Shown here piece after piece: positions 24,330 through 37,315 of a stretch of DNA of 64,000 nt (position 1 is the first letter of the stretch; each line of letters starts with the position of its first letter). The position numbers and the translations under genes were made by a program. The stretch spans positions 559,890 to 623,889 of the forward strand of contig MNCI01005370.1 in the NCBI GenBank assembly GCA_015680685.1, in the 5' to 3' direction. The notes below the pieces were generated by a model. The model ran no database searches. It was not told the DNA's origin and worked only from the letters and a program-made list of their open reading frames with translations. This DNA comes from Gnetum montanum (taxonomy: Eukaryota; Streptophyta; Gnetopsida; Gnetales; Gnetaceae).

Positions 24330-26880
24330 ACTAGGAAGAATAGAGTTTAATTCTGGTTCTAATCTCATCCTCTATAAGCCTTCCATTGAAGCCTAGATAT
24401 GTCACCCATGCTAGAGCAACATCGGCTAGCATGGATCTAGCATGGATACCAAGGAAAATTAGTTTTGTAACATCTAAAGGACCAAAATTGGGGTTCCATG
24501 GCCTTCCTAATGTAGGGGAAGGCTATATCTATTAAAATTGATCACTTTGGAGATTAAAACTAGTAAAATAGTAAGTTTTAAGGTTGTACCCCCTTAGAGC
24601 CATGCTGGATAGTGTGGATGGGAAGGGGCTTAGTGTGAAAGATTTAGATCTAGGTTATGAAAAGGTCTAATAGGATCAATCTATCATTGAGGCTAAGTTT
24701 TAGGAGCTATGGGCTTCTTAGCCTAATTCTAAGGCTATTTTTAGGTAATTTTGAGTGTTAAAGCATGTTGGAAGATGTACCCATGCTAGCTAGCATGGAT
24801 CAAATATGGTTCAAGGGGAATACAATTGCTTTTTGGTTTTTGGATGGCTTAGGAAGTAGATCAACGAAGTTTTTAGAATCCTAAGGCTATAGACAATAAT
24901 TTCTAGGGTTTTTGATCAAATCTAGTTAGGTTTGAAGGCTATTTTAGGTAATGGATGATCATACCTCCCTAAGCCACATTGGGTAGTGTTGCTCCAACAT
25001 GAATGAGAGGGCTTAGTGGATTTCAAAGTTAAAATGAGGTTAAACATGTGTGAACTTAAGGCTATGGGATCCTAGGCTTTACTAGTGTAGGTTTTTGATC
25101 CTTTAGGGATGTTAATCTACTATTAAAAGTGGAAAATCAACTCAACCATGATGGAGCCATGCTACCTAGCATGGATGAGGCCTTCCCTAGAATGGATACT
25201 TTGAGATATGAGATTTGGACAAGTTTTGATAGCAAATCAACCATTCATGTAAGCTCCCAAGGTTGTTGATGTCAAGGAGTAGAGTTTGTAGTTAAAATTT
25301 AGTAGTTTTGAGTCTTTTGATAGGTTTTGGAAGTCATCCCCCTTGGAGCCATGTTGGGGCCACACTCGCTAGTGTGGCTCCAATGTGGGTGATCCAAGGG
25401 GATTAGATTTTTGTCATTTTTTATTCATGTTGTGAGGTTTAATGGCTTCCAGTAGTGTTGGCAAGGCCCTAGGGTTAGAACAACACGAGTTAGTATGATT
25501 TTTATGTATTTGTACACTTTTCATGGGCTTCCTTAGGGGTACCCACATTGGATCCATGTTGGATAGTGTGGGTGAGGGGGATTCCTAATGTGGAAATGGG
25601 AGTGATTATGAAATGTGATTCATTTTATTAGGTTTTGGCTACCAAAAGTCCTAAGAAGGAAAATAGGTTGACATACACTAATTTTGATGTGAATCTTGGA
25701 AGTTTTCGATTCTACCCTCCTCATCCATGCTAGGGAAAAAGTGCCTAATGTGGATAAGCTCCCCCCAGAATGGCTTCGCATTAATTCATGGTCATGGCCA
25801 CTTTTGGCAAGACTTGATAGGGTTCCAAAGTTGTTGGGGTTGTAATGGTCAAGGGTTAAGATTTGGTATCAAAATCAATTGTTCTAAGGTTCCTTGTTGT
25901 CTCATGCAATCATCTACTCCTGAGCCATCCTAGGCAACATGGTCCCAATATGGATGGAAATGGAATGATATATTTTTCCTATATTTGAATGATTTTGTGG
26001 CATTTGAGGATTCTGAAATGCTCCAGTAGGCTTTAAAGTTCAATAGGATAGGTTTCAAGGCTATTTTTGGCTATGGAATAGGTTTTATGGCATATTCCTA
26101 AGGCATCCATGTTGGATCCACACTAAGCAGTGTAGGTGGGAGGTTCGCCAGTGTGGAGAAGGCCTTAGATATGAAATTTAACTTGTTTTTAGTGTGTATC
26201 TAGGTTACTAGATGTTACTAAGGGATGTGGGAGACAAAAGCTACAATTTGGATGGTCAATTTTAGTTGTTTAAAGTTACATCCCATCCTACCATGCTAGA
26301 GCCATGTTGGGTAGCATGGATGGAGCTCCCCTTAGTGTGGATTCACCAAATATGAAAGCTTCAAGCACTTTTGGCTAGGTTAGATGAGGTTTCGAAGCAA
26401 CTAGGGGTGACTAGAGGGGTTTAAGATTATGTGGGCCTACCTTCGGATTGAATCAAGGCTAGGTGAACACTAGAGGATGGGTATGGATGTCATACCTCCC
26501 CTAGGTAATGCTAGGCTAATGTTGCTTTAACCCTATTTCCCAAAGTAGTAGGTTGAATGTAGGTTTCACCCCTATCAAGGTCTAGGGTTGGTCCATGTTG
26601 ACTACAACTACCAAAAATGGCAAGGGGATAAGGTTGCATGGTCATGGGGATGGAGTAGGCAAGGACCCATGTTGGATCCATGTTGTCTAGCATGGGTGAG
26701 GGGGGTTAAAGTTGTAACATGCTCTCTTAAATTTAAAAGTATTAAAACCTTAGCATAGAAGAGGTTTCCAAGTTTGAAACCCACCATACCAGGGAGCCAT
26801 ATGGTGGAACCCACATCAAAAAATTTAAATTTTTTACACTTGTTGCTAACTCCCACCATCCATAGCATTTGCTAGACTTC
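24330..26880. repeat. ~188-bp tandem array with CCATGCTA/TAGCATGG dyads
   Basis: A GAGCCATG-type anchor recurs near 24,405, 24,594, 24,780, 24,968, 25,148, 25,340, 25,545, 25,718, 25,920, 26,100, 26,290, 26,500 and 26,668, i.e. about 13 units of 170-210 bp. Many carry an inverted repeat: CCATGCTAGCTAGCATGG (24,782), CCATGCTACCTAGCATGG (25,152), CCACACTCGCTAGTGTGG (25,362), CCACACTAAGCAGTGTAGG (26,112). After it, units share a GGGGCTTAGTGTGG-like block, also seen as GGGGCTTA in the 11.1-12.6 kb array. It lies upstream of the first exon of the X-inner antisense gene. Confidence 0.8.
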
Positions 26881-26890
26881 CATGCTGCGG

Positions 26891-26907
26891 CCCCCCCCCC
26901 CCCCCCC
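26891..26907 (+). repeat. Poly(C) run of 17
   Basis: Uninterrupted C homopolymer after CTGCGG, at the right end of the 188-bp array. Its exact length may be an assembly uncertainty. Confidence 0.9.
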
Positions 26908-27186
26908 TCTGAACCACTAGTACACCATTAGTTTCAGTGCCTGAAATTGGCAAAGGGGACATGCAAGAGGACACCTAGCCTTAGATCTAGTTTTTATGTT
27001 CAATTCCACCAAAAATCAATCAAAAACTATCATTCTTTTCTATAGTTCGTTGGATTTGAGGTCTAGTAGAGATCTTGATTTCAAGAAATTTTTATCCTTA
27101 GCATGGTCATCTTAGATCTCCCTCTAATATAGTGTTGGAGCTTCCAACCATTAGATCTTCAAGCTTTTTCTCACAGCATGGATACC

Positions 27187-30100
27187 ATGAAGAAGAGAGG
27201 TAGCAACAGTAGGAACCCAATCATTGAGGAGGTGGATCTAGAAACCTAAGGCATCTACCATCTACTATAGAGTATTTTGATTCAAGGCTCATATTTTACA
27301 ACTCCAAGGCCATTTCTAGCCATTTTTTGTTGCTTTATGGCCCTTTTTTGTGTTTTTTCTAACTTGGAATGGGAGTGTTTTTCTAGATATAGAGTGCTCT
27401 ACTTGATAAAATTTAATTTTAAAAAAAGTACACCTCCTATTTTAGTGGTTTTTATGTTGTTCTAAGTTATGTGATCATTTAGGTTTTGTTTCATACAATT
27501 TTCAAATTAGGTCTTGTTAGTTTTTATGTGTTTTTTACTAGTTTTGGCAAAAAGGTAAGCTTAATTGTGAATTTTTTGTTAAGAAAATGGTCATAATTTG
27601 TTAAAATTAGATGTTTTTAATTTCTAGGATTATTTTTAAGGTTTCCATTGGGTATAGTTTTGCTTTATTTGAAGTTGTAATGAAGAAGTTATGAACGTTT
27701 TGGCTAGACTATATGATCATGTTTTGTGTCATTCTTAGCTTTTCATAGATGTTTATGAATTTTTTTTTTGTAGAAACATCATGGGTTTTATATTTTTTAT
27801 GGTTATGGGTATGTACATTTTGCTATAGGCTTTCAAAAAGTGGTAGAATCACTCCATTTGGAGTTGAAATGAACTGTTGGAAAATTGTCTACAAAACTCG
27901 CATGAAAAGGGCTTTTTGATGATGGCTACGTTCATGTCAATTTGGTCACATTTTGTGTAAATATGGCTATAAATTTTTCATTATTCTAGTTATGAATGTA
28001 AATTTCATAATTTCAAGATTCCAATGGTGATAGAATCACTAAAATTAGAGTTCAAATTACTTTTTAATGAATTTTTTACTAAGGTTGCACAAATTAGGGC
28101 TTATTTGGGTTGTATTAATTTTACCCCTTAGAGATAGAGAGTGTTGGAATACTTAACGACTTTTCTTTCCAACATCCCATATCCGTAGGGATTCCTAAGA
28201 ATGTTAGCAATGCTCTAAACTTGGTTTTATGGTTATAAATTTTTTTTGCTATTTTTAGTAATGATTTTCCTATGGTCATTTTCTAAGTTGTTAGCCTAGT
28301 TGTGTAAGTGTTGTTGTAAACTAAGGCATGATGTTTCTAATTTCTTTTGATAATGTAGATGTTTCAATGTTTTGGCTATAATGTTTTAAAGGTGGTATAA
28401 AGGCTATGAAAACTTTGATTCTTGAATTTCCAAAAGAATTTGACTAACACCCTAGAGTTTTTTATGGGGGTTAATTTCATCCATAACTAGAGCACTTAGA
28501 AAATTTTTTCATAAAAATATAAGTGTTTTTTTATGCTAAATGTCATAACTATGGTCCTAATTGATGTGTGTTGTTTTCCCATGTAGGACCCTTCTAAAGC
28601 CCATCTTGGTGGAGTTAGTGGGCATTTTATGTTTCATTAGCACTCCCAGGTCTAATACCCCACTTCTTGACCTGGTGCTTAGGCAAGGCTCACTATGGTT
28701 TCAACTAGGGGGCAAGGGAATTCCTTGCCTGCATCCTACAAAACTTTAGTGTGATGATGTGGTCACACTTAGCTACTGATATGGCTGGTATCATAGTAGA
28801 GACCCTAATGCCTTGAGCATCTAACTTGATTGTCAAGTTTATAAATAATGATGTGAACACCTAGGCAGTAGGGGAGGTAGTGCACACTAGGGATACCATT
28901 TGTACATGCTACTTGTGTAATATGTGGAGCATGCTAGAGTATTCTCAGTATAATGCTAATAATAATTTGAAAGTGGCACCTAAAGTCCACACATTGTTCT
29001 AGAATCCCCCTGGCATAGTGTATAGCCTTTCAAGGTAAGCATGATTGTTACAAGTTATTGATGTTTTTGGCTTACCTTTTCTAATTTTTCAATTTTTATG
29101 CATCTCTTGTAGGTACAAGGTTAATGATCAAGGTTTAATTAGGAATTATCAGACCTTGGTAGTGGTTCAAACCACATTAAATGTATTTACCAAAGGCCCT
29201 AAAATCAAGACCATTGTGTACAATCAATTAAGAAGTAACTTTGATAAATGCACTGATGTCCTTAACCCCATCTTCAGGAAGTGTGTAGCCACCAAGATGG
29301 CACATAGCTAGTGGGTGGACCCTTAAGCACATTAGGGAGAAGACTATTATTGTCAAACATATACACAAGCCTCACCAAATAAGAAGAAGAAAGGTAAGAA
29401 CATGAATTTTTTATTATGATATGTCTAATGTTGCTATGGCTACCTAGCCCTTAAGTATTCTATGATCTTAACTTATGATTTTAGTTTCTTTTTGTTATAT
29501 CTCATTTTGCTAGATGTGCCTATGCTGATGCTAAGCATTTGTTGTGACCTTGTAGGATCTTCCACCTCTCTTGACATCACCTTATCCATTTCATGATGCC
29601 CTAAGAATACCTTCATCCTAAATTTCGGTGAGGTGGGACTAGTACAAAAGTGGTTGAGGGGGCAAGCACCTAGATACATCCAAGAAAACATTAAGCATGC
29701 AGGTTTTCTTGATGTTTTCATTGCACCTATCCCTTCCATCCCTACTATAGAGATGTTGAACATCATTGACTCCTTTGATGCACAAGCTAGACATTTTAGC
29801 CCTATAGTTTGAGGTGTGTCGGTCAACATACCTATTAGTGAGGCTATTTTTTGTAACTTGTTTGGTGTTTCCACTAAAGGGATGAAATTTTCCACCAAAC
29901 TAATGAAGGAGGAAGGCCATCATGAAGAGTTTGAAGTGTGATTAGATGCTTGTCATGGTCACTCCGAGCTTGTCTTGGATGATTTCATGGATGTTGAAGT
30001 AAGGGAAGCTAATCCATTGCTATTGGGCTTGCTATTGGGACATCATCCATGACAAGGTGGCCCTTTCCTTGGAGATGGTGTTGTAGTGGATGTAGATGGA

Positions 30101-30703
30101 TCTCATCTTTTGAAAAGCCAAATATTGGAAGGACTATTATGCTTAATTCCTTGAGTAGGTCTAGACACAAAAGGATTATAAGAGAAAATACAAGGTTGAT
30201 TGGAACACATACCTTAAGTGGCTTAAGGAGGATACAACTAAATGGTGTATTCATCTAGGGGATTTAGGTAGAGAGTGCTTACCAACTCTTAGAGAGCACT
30301 CTCATGGTAGCCAAATCTCCTAATTCTTAGGTCATCATGACTGTAGGTGAGACTTCTATGACTATAGTGTCATGAGACCTACCTAATTGGACTAGAGTGG
30401 ACCTAACAAACATCCTCACAAGTATTAATTTTGGGAATGTTGACTAGGCCAACATGATAAAAGACTAGATTATCCATCATTTAGAAGCTAGTCTTCAACA
30501 TCTACCCCCAAAATTTATTAAGCTAGATTTATTGTAGGTTTGATATATATATTTTTTTATTTTAAATTTTTGCTTCATTTATAAGTTTGTTGTTGATTAT
30601 TGATTAGCTTTTTTTTGTTATATTTTAGGCACTAGGAGACATCAATAGCCCTAAAAAAAAGGATGGGGATGGCCCACCACTTCCTTCTCTAGATACCCCT
30701 TAG
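27187..30703 (+). pseudogene. Antisense multi-exon gene of X-inner
   Basis: Protein family not recognised. Exon 1 begins MKKRGSNSRNPIIEEVDLE. A long intron with ~188-bp repeats ends at CCCATGTAG (28,586). Exon 2 runs to CAAG|GTAAGC at 29,034 and includes GAREFLACIL and MWSHLA. Exon 3 lies between CTTGTAG (29,112) and AAAG|GTAAGA (29,393), reading YKVNDQGLIRNYQTLVVV. Exon 4 follows TTGTAG at 29,555 and includes MLNIIDSFDAQARHFSP and FCNLFGVSTKGMKFSTKLM. A charged, helix-like stretch follows. The last intron is 30,538-30,628, and the final exon gives an acidic, proline-rich tail ending SLDTP and stop at 30,703. Compared with the split X-outer copy it seems to lack about 1.6 kb in the middle. 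Stops show it is a pseudogene. Confidence 0.6.
27480..28160. repeat. ~188-bp repeats in intron 1 of the X-inner antisense gene
   Basis: Phrases of the type GGTAGAATCACTCCATTTGG and AGTTGAAATGAA recur near 27,650, 27,839 and 28,026, i.e. 187-189 bp apart, each followed by AAAATTG...ACTAA...GGGCTT-like sequence. About three to four degenerate units. Confidence 0.6.
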
Positions 30704-31484
30704 TATCCTCCAATTGTCCATTTTTAGTTTTCCTTATTATTGATAGGATGATATTTATTTTTTGCTAATGTTGATGTTGATGGCTAGTGTTAGCCAAGAC
30801 TTTTGTTATAGAAATTTTATGATTATTGCTTATTATTATTTGGACATTTTCCCATATAGTGTGGTTGTGCCTACTTATGTTATAAACATTTTTAATTTTA
30901 AGTTTTAGTTTCAATTTTGGCTATATTGTTCTAGTGTTATGGTCTTAATGTTGTAAACATTGTAAATGGCTATGTTGACTATCTTGGCTATAACATTAAA
31001 AATAGTATAAATGATATTGTCATAGGCTAAGATGGAAATAAGGTGAAAAGATGCTTACCAGATTTAGGGTATGATAGGCATAGGTTTTTAAATCAGTTTG
31101 GTAGTTTAAGGCCATGGTGATCCATACGTTGTTGTCATTTTTAGCCCATGGAGGGCCCTATGAATTGCTAGTTTTAGGCCATGATGGGCCTTCATTAAAT
31201 GAAAACATATATTTTTGTTGGTTTTATGTTTTAAAAATTTAATGGGTTTTTTGGTTTTAAAGTTTTTATATGGTTTTCATGTTTATATCATGCTAAAAGG
31301 AAAGAAAGAAAAGGATTTACTAAGTAATATGTAAATAAAATATAAATTGATAGGATATATGTAAAAGAAAGTTTAAAATAAACAAAATAACATAAACATG
31401 CAAAATGAAATCTAGGCTAACAGGCTGTAGGTACATATAGTTACAAGATCACAAGGGCATAGGATGGAAGGATTAGGGGGCATA
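30704..31484. other. Convergent spacer between antisense gene and gag-protease
   Basis: AT-rich region between the stop of the plus-strand gene and the end of the minus-strand gag-protease frame. The two would be transcribed toward each other here. No terminator or poly(A) signal was firmly identified. Confidence 0.4.
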
Positions 31485-34400
31485 CTACTTGTGAAAATGC
31501 TTCTTAATCTTTGAGAGATTAGGAAATGTATAGGGCCTATGTTGCACAAGCTTATACTCTCCATCCCCTTCACTGATGATGTTAAAAGGAAACTCTCCCC
31601 ATAGCATGTCACCTAGTCCATCATTATTATCTTTAGCTTTTTCCACTCTCTTGAGTTTCGTAACTTCATAACTGGGATTTTCTTTTTGAAACTCCACTTT
31701 GAACCTCTATTCTATATCCACATTATTAATAGCAAGGGGAACCGCATTTTCACCATGAATGATGATTTTCATCTCCCTTGTAAGGAAAGTGAATTTCTTG
31801 ATGAATATGGAAGGATACAGCTTGCAATTGAGCCAACCAAGGTCTTCCTAGGATAAGGTTGATCCATGGTGTTTCCTCTATCACCAAGAAATCTATAGTT
31901 ATGCAGAATTGCTCTCCTACCACAAAGTCTAAGGAGATGGACCCCTTAATAGTAACCTATGATCTATTAAAGGACTTGAGAAATGATGTTGTTGTATGTT
32001 GTATTTGCTCCATCAAGCCTGAACATTTAACTATGGTGCATGGAATGACATTCGTTGTAGCCCCATTGTACATGTGTACTTGATGCACCTTATATTAGCT
32101 TATCCATATTGTGATGAAAAGAGAAGCCTTGGTCACTTCACTATTTTAGGGTTAGTATTATTTCACTATTAAGAAATATTAGTGATGTTAACTTTACCTC
32201 CTTCTATGAAGAAGGCATCATCACTACATGGATGGATTCTTCATTAGCAGGAATATACTTGCTAATAGGAATGGAAGTCAAAATATTGACTAGTTCTTTC
32301 CAATGAGTAGCAGAAGTCATAACTAGGTCATACAAATTCAAGATTGTATTTTTCTATTTTAGAGACTACATGACCTACTCCATCACACTTAGGAAGTTTT
32401 TGTTGTTGGTCATAGGCTTATCACCCTATTTGTGCTTAACTTCTTCCATGCACCCTAAAATGTGTACTTCATTTTTAGGTGGTTATTGTGCTCTCTCCTC
32501 TTGCCCTTTTCCTTGGATCCTAGATTCCTCTTGTGGTTTTCTTGTTGAAGTAGCCTAGGTTTTGAAGGTCATGGGTATTGATGATATAGAAGTGGACTTC
32601 AACGAGCCCACTTCCTTCCATGCCTTGGCTCACTTGTCATCCTTTTTGTTAGGCTTTTACTTAGGCTTCTTCCTATGCTTGGTTGAGGTATTTTGGTTGT
32701 CATTGTTTATTTGAGAAGAAGATACCATAGCATTAGCCACAATGGGAGGCCACTATATAGTTATAGGGATAGGTTAGGTTATGGTTGGCTAGGGCACCCT
32801 GATGATGAAGGGCTCTTTGGGGGATGTTAATGATGGTCTCATTACAACAAAAAGGGATCTAGAACTAGTAGAAGTTGAAGTGTGAGGGGGTGGGGGGTAC
32901 TTGAATCATCAATATTGAATGTCAATATGATGTATGAACTATTGTTGGCATTCAATGGATCCTTGTACACATGCATCAACTAGTTCTAAGATCAAACAAG
33001 GTAAGAAGCATCTAGAACCAACTCACCTCTATCTATCATCCTTTGTACATCATCATTCAATGCAAGGAAAAAGTTAGTGTTATGACTAGGCAATTGATTA
33101 TAGTGGCAAAATTGGTTGAGCTTGAAATAATTAGGCATCTAATGATCATATTTTTTTTCTTGAGTGGGATCCTTGGCTATTTCACATAGCCTTTCATGCT
33201 TTTTATGAGTAGTTTCAATCATTTACTTGTATTGGATCCTCCCACTTTTAAAAAGTTAGTCTAAGAGATTAGATGGCTTCAAGGGTAGCCTAGTGTATGT
33301 AGTCCTATCTTTTCACTCAAAGTTGGGTCTAGAGGTAGTCAATGTTGTGTTCCTAGATGTTAAGGGCTAGTTACTTTGATTGTTAGTAAGGGCTTTAGGT
33401 TGATTATTTCTTGGGCCTTGGGTTAGTTATCTAGGTTTCTTTGGCCACCATTTCCACTACCACATTGTTCTATATACCCCTCTCCTTGTCTCTCCATGTG
33501 TGCTAGTTCTTATATACTATGTAGGTAGGGTCATGACTAGCCTTTGTAGAATCCTCTATGTTCCTAGTCTAGGAGAATGCTTACCTGAGTGATCATAGGT
33601 CAAGGTAGTATAGCTTAGACTTAATAAAATCATTAATCACCCTCTTGAATATAGTTAAAAGATGAGTTTTTCCTATAAGTTGTAATATCTTGATAAGCAA
33701 ACTAATCCATCATTGGATGAACTTTGGCACTTGTTTGAGGGATCCTTACTTGACCTTCATCAGCTAGTCAAGGGTGGTGTCAGGCTTTAAGTTGTACTTG
33801 AAGAAATTAATATATTGTGTGATCAAGTCCTTAAGAGAGGATATAGATCCTCTTGATAGAGCACAATACCAATCAAGTGTTTTCCTTATAAGGAATATAG
33901 AAAATATTTGCATGATCATATGCAACTAGGTTTGTAATAACAAGCACTTCGAGTAAAAGCTTATTAGGTGAGCATTGGGATCACCTTCACTATTATACTT
34001 TGTAAACTAAGGGATGGGGACACCAGGAGGAAGTGTTAAAAATGGGACCATAGGACTAATGGGATATTCCTAGCAGAAGTCCATGACTTTACCAATTTGA
34101 GATGTAGAGGATTTGGGCCTCTTCAAATCCTTCGTGAGGTCCTAGATCATCTAGAATGCTTGATCTAGGCCCTGGGGTGCCCTTATCAGTTGTGGCATTT
34201 GTACAAACAGCTATGGTATTTGATGGGAGACTTGTGGCCTCACTATCAGTTGTGGCATTGAAGGGAGAGGTTGCATCCTCATGGTTGTGGATGGGCCAAA
34301 CAAAGAAAATGAAGTTTGTGCTAGTATCTAGGGCACAAATGGGATGAAAGGGATATGTGACCCCTATAGGTTACTTAGGATCCCATAGTGGGCTCTATCT

Positions 34401-35042
34401 AGGTGGTTAGAGGATTGGTGGTGCTGACCATCACCAATGATTATGACATTAACCTAGGTTGGATGGCAAATGACATTGAAAAGTGGAATGTGGAGGACTA
34501 GGACACCAATTATACTTCATCCAAAACTATGATTCATGTGGACTTGAACATGGTTAGGTAAGAATGGATAGAGAATTGTGGAATCTGTTCCATGAAGGAG
34601 ACAAAAGAGGGGAGGGGGGATGCAAGTAGGCACTGTCACATTGGAGGTTGTTTATTGGAACAGCCCACCTAGAATGTTTTCATGTTTGGATTCTACCCTA
34701 AACTAATCCTTCTTCTCTTGTGGCTCATCCAAGCTAACCTTCTTATTTGCTTCATGAATCTCAATTAATTAAGATAAGATGCATGCATCAGTTTCATTGA
34801 GGGGTATCTAGTCATATGGGGAAGAAATATATTTCTTTCCATCACATCATATAAGCTCAAACTCCATCTTGGCTTCTACTTCCATGTGAGGAATCAACAT
34901 GCTAGCCTAAATCTTAGCACAAATGAAGTTATAATGATCTTCATTTATAATTGAGAAATTAGGACTATGCCCTTAAGTTACAGAGACTATCTACATTTGA
35001 TCATGGTAGGGTCCTTAGGTCATATACCTTGGTTGAACCCAT
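31485..35042 (-). pseudogene. Gypsy gag-protease of X-inner
   Basis: Minus strand, many stops. A start ATG at 35,042 aligns with the start of the other copy at 53,468. The gag core near 33,990-33,650 reads SKCLLLQ, then LDWYCALSRGSISSLKDL, then KYNLKPDTTL and MKVK-GSLKQVPKF, the Retrotrans_gag pattern. Protease near 32,090-31,840 shows a degraded NGA active site (MYNGATTNVIP), FLVIEE and NLILGRPWL. The frame ends with DMLWGEFPFNIISEGDG, HRPYTFPNL and KIKKHFHK. No RT follows; the antisense gene comes next. The end block is shared with the X-outer copy, so gag-protease may normally stop here. Confidence 0.7.
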
Positions 35043-35837
35043 TGTCAATGAAGTTGAAGAATGGAATAGTTAACTAACTAAAAGATATGGTTAAAAATAC
35101 TAAAAATGGCTTACCAAAGATGTAAATGGGAATATAAAAAGTGCAAATTCTAGCAAGTGAAATTGATGAAGAACTAAAAAGAATAAAAATAGCTAAAAGC
35201 AAGTTACAAGCTATAAATAGTAAATGGTCATCAAAGGTGGTATGCCCCTTTTTTGAAATAGCAAAAATGTGGGTATTAAACCCCAACCATGCTGGGTTTC
35301 TTCATTGCACCCACACTAGGTGTGGTAGGGAAAAAAAGTTTGGGGGGGTAGGGGGGGCGCGGGATAAGATGAGAAATCTTACACCTTTCTATCTAGCATT
35401 GGAGGTGGGGATTTACTTTTGGGCAAGTAGGATTTGGCTAAAAATTAAATTGGAAATTTTGATGTTTCACAAAAAAAGAAAAAGAAAAAGATTTTGGTAT
35501 GTTGCCAACATTGCTTATGTTCAAAAAAAATTTAGAGCAAATTTTGGGGATGAAGATTTGGGTGGTGAAACCACCAACTCTAGTCTCATTGGAAAATTTT
35601 GGTAGTAAAAGGAGGTAAGGGTTGGCATAGAAAACCAATGGTGGCTTTGGAATTCATAGCAACTATTGTGAAAATTCCAGAAACCCAAACACCTACAACT
35701 TCCACATTGGGCTTTGATGGTAGAGGATAATGGATTGCACTATTGGTTTTGGTAGCCAAAATGGGGTTAATACAATGTGCACAAAATATTTTAAAGATCT
35801 CATAATTTTTCAATTGCAAACAACAGATTTCAATGAA
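35043..35837 (-). other. Leader of X-inner between LTR and gag
   Basis: Non-coding on the minus strand as far as I can see. It contains G-rich GGGGGGGTAGGGGGGGC near 35,341-35,357. A plus-strand open frame at 35,141-35,605 has no recognisable motif and is probably chance. Confidence 0.4.
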
Positions 35838-35859
35838 GGCCCTCCTTTTAGTGCCAAAA
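35838..35859 (-). promoter_or_regulatory. Primer-binding region of X-inner
   Basis: On the minus strand it reads TTTTGGCACTAAAAGGAGGG plus CC, directly after the LTR. The same word occurs after the LTRs at 54,736-54,714 (minus) and 61,364-61,384 (plus), with CA/TG changes expected from an ancestral CG. Confidence 0.65.
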
Positions 35860-35864
35860 CATTA

Positions 35865-37315
35865 TAGTGACTAAAAATCTTAATTGTTGGAGAAATTAAG
35901 AATTTCTAGTGAAACTTCTTAAACCCCAAATCCCAAGGGCCTCCACAAAAAGTAAGATTCAAGATGCCCTAGATGTTCTAATAGATCACCCAAAGACTTA
36001 AGCATGGCAAAAACAAGATAATGAAAATAAAAATGCAAAATGTAGATTTGATAGTGAATGCACTAAAAATAAAATAAATAAATCTAAACTGCACATAATG
36101 AAATTATAAAATTTATTAAAATAATAAAGGTAAATTATAGAAATGTGTACAAATTTATGCCTAAGAGGATAGCAAAAGGGTTCACTTGGGTAGGGGTTCA
36201 AAGCCCATTAAAACTACTACAATCAACTCCATGATCCAAAGGTTCTACCACTTCCAATGCTTCTGAATCTTTATTTCTCTTTCTCTATATTTTTAGTGTA
36301 GGGGAATGATAGGTATGAGTAATTTGGATCACAAAATTGAGTAATGCTAGGAGTTTGGATTTCCAAGTGCTTACCATTGGAACCAAAGTCTCACAAATCT
36401 CAAAGGAGGGATAACATGGATAACAATGGTTATGGGTTCCACACTAGGAGATTCAAGAAGCTTTGTGTATGTTCAAGGCTTACCAATGAAAAAAGGCCTA
36501 AAATATGCAAAAGTATCAAACATTTTCATGGTCTTGTTCTTTGGGTTTTACAAGGTTTTGGCCACAAATTTAGTTGCAACTTCTGCTTAATTATTGTTGC
36601 GAATTTTGATTAATTGATGTTGCAAATTTTGCTTAATTGCTGACAAAATTCTAGCTACATGTAGGTGTGGTGGGTATTCAAATATAGTGATATTACTATG
36701 TATGATAAGTGTTATACGCCCATGGACATTCTATTTACTAAAAAAAGTAAATGGAAATTTCACTCCCACTAGCTTCTTCCACCCACATTAGGCCTTTCAA
36801 TAATGATAGTAGGATGCAAGATCCTCACTGGAGTTGGTGTAATGTTAGAATCTTAGGCTATGCTAGAGCAACACTAGGGGGAAGTGCCACATTATGAGGA
36901 TGAAGTGACAATGCTGTGGGTAAGGTTTATACACCCTCCACCAATGTTGAGCATGATTGATGTCTTACCACACAATGTTAGGGGTAGGTGAGTTATAGCA
37001 CCCAGTAGGTATCTCTAGGGTGGAAAATGTTATAGGCCCCATAAAACCCATAAAAATACTAACTTTGGCATAAGGTAGTTTTAACACCCCCCCAACCCCA
37101 AGCCCAAATATAGGCATTATATAACTTTTTTCACTTGGGGGATGAGGCTTTGACCACTTATGATGCATTTTTTAGCTCCAAAGTATAAAGTATGTGAGAT
37201 TGCACCTCATGGATTACAATCTTCACATTTACAATGAATTTTAGCCTTGCGTTTCATGGGATATGGATTACATGGCCATTAAGAAGTTACAACATGCAAT
37301 TTTTCTGGTGTTTCA
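35865..37315 (-). repeat. 5' LTR of X-inner (~1.45 kb)
   Basis: The plus-strand start is near TAGTGACTAAAAATC and the end is GGTGTTTCA. The first 630 bp match 16,752-17,386. The rest matches 1,100-1,707 directly and the LTR at 59,773 inverted, including the TTTACT/AGTAAA near-palindrome near 36,732-36,752. Confidence 0.65.

Larger units (their letters stand above)
16752..37315 (-). mobile_element. X-inner: second X-family gypsy element
   Basis: Minus-oriented parts are: 5' LTR 37,315-35,865, primer-binding region 35,859-35,838, gag-protease 35,042-31,485, antisense gene copy 30,703-27,187, ~188-bp array 26,880-24,330, then copia element 1, then a truncated 3' LTR 17,386-16,752. No RT or integrase is visible, so it was either non-autonomous or lost them. 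It lies in an intron of the antisense gene of X-outer. The LTR ends do not show a clear 5-bp duplication. Confidence 0.55.

Noticed and set aside
24330-26880. CRISPR-like or centromeric satellite interpretation
   Set aside because: Units are long, degenerate and head-to-tail without spacers, and lie inside a retrotransposon. Position in the element explains them better than a centromere.
26891-26907. Poly(C) run as a functional element
   Set aside because: A lone homopolymer with likely length error; no supporting context.
29473-29898. 141-codon open frame on the minus strand
   Set aside because: It is the complement of the exon with MLNIIDSFDAQ, which has a homologue in the other gene copy in the plus-strand reading. 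The minus reading shows no motif.
35141-35605. 154-codon plus-strand frame
   Set aside because: Low-complexity lysine-rich reading within an LTR leader, no homologue in the other copies of the leader.
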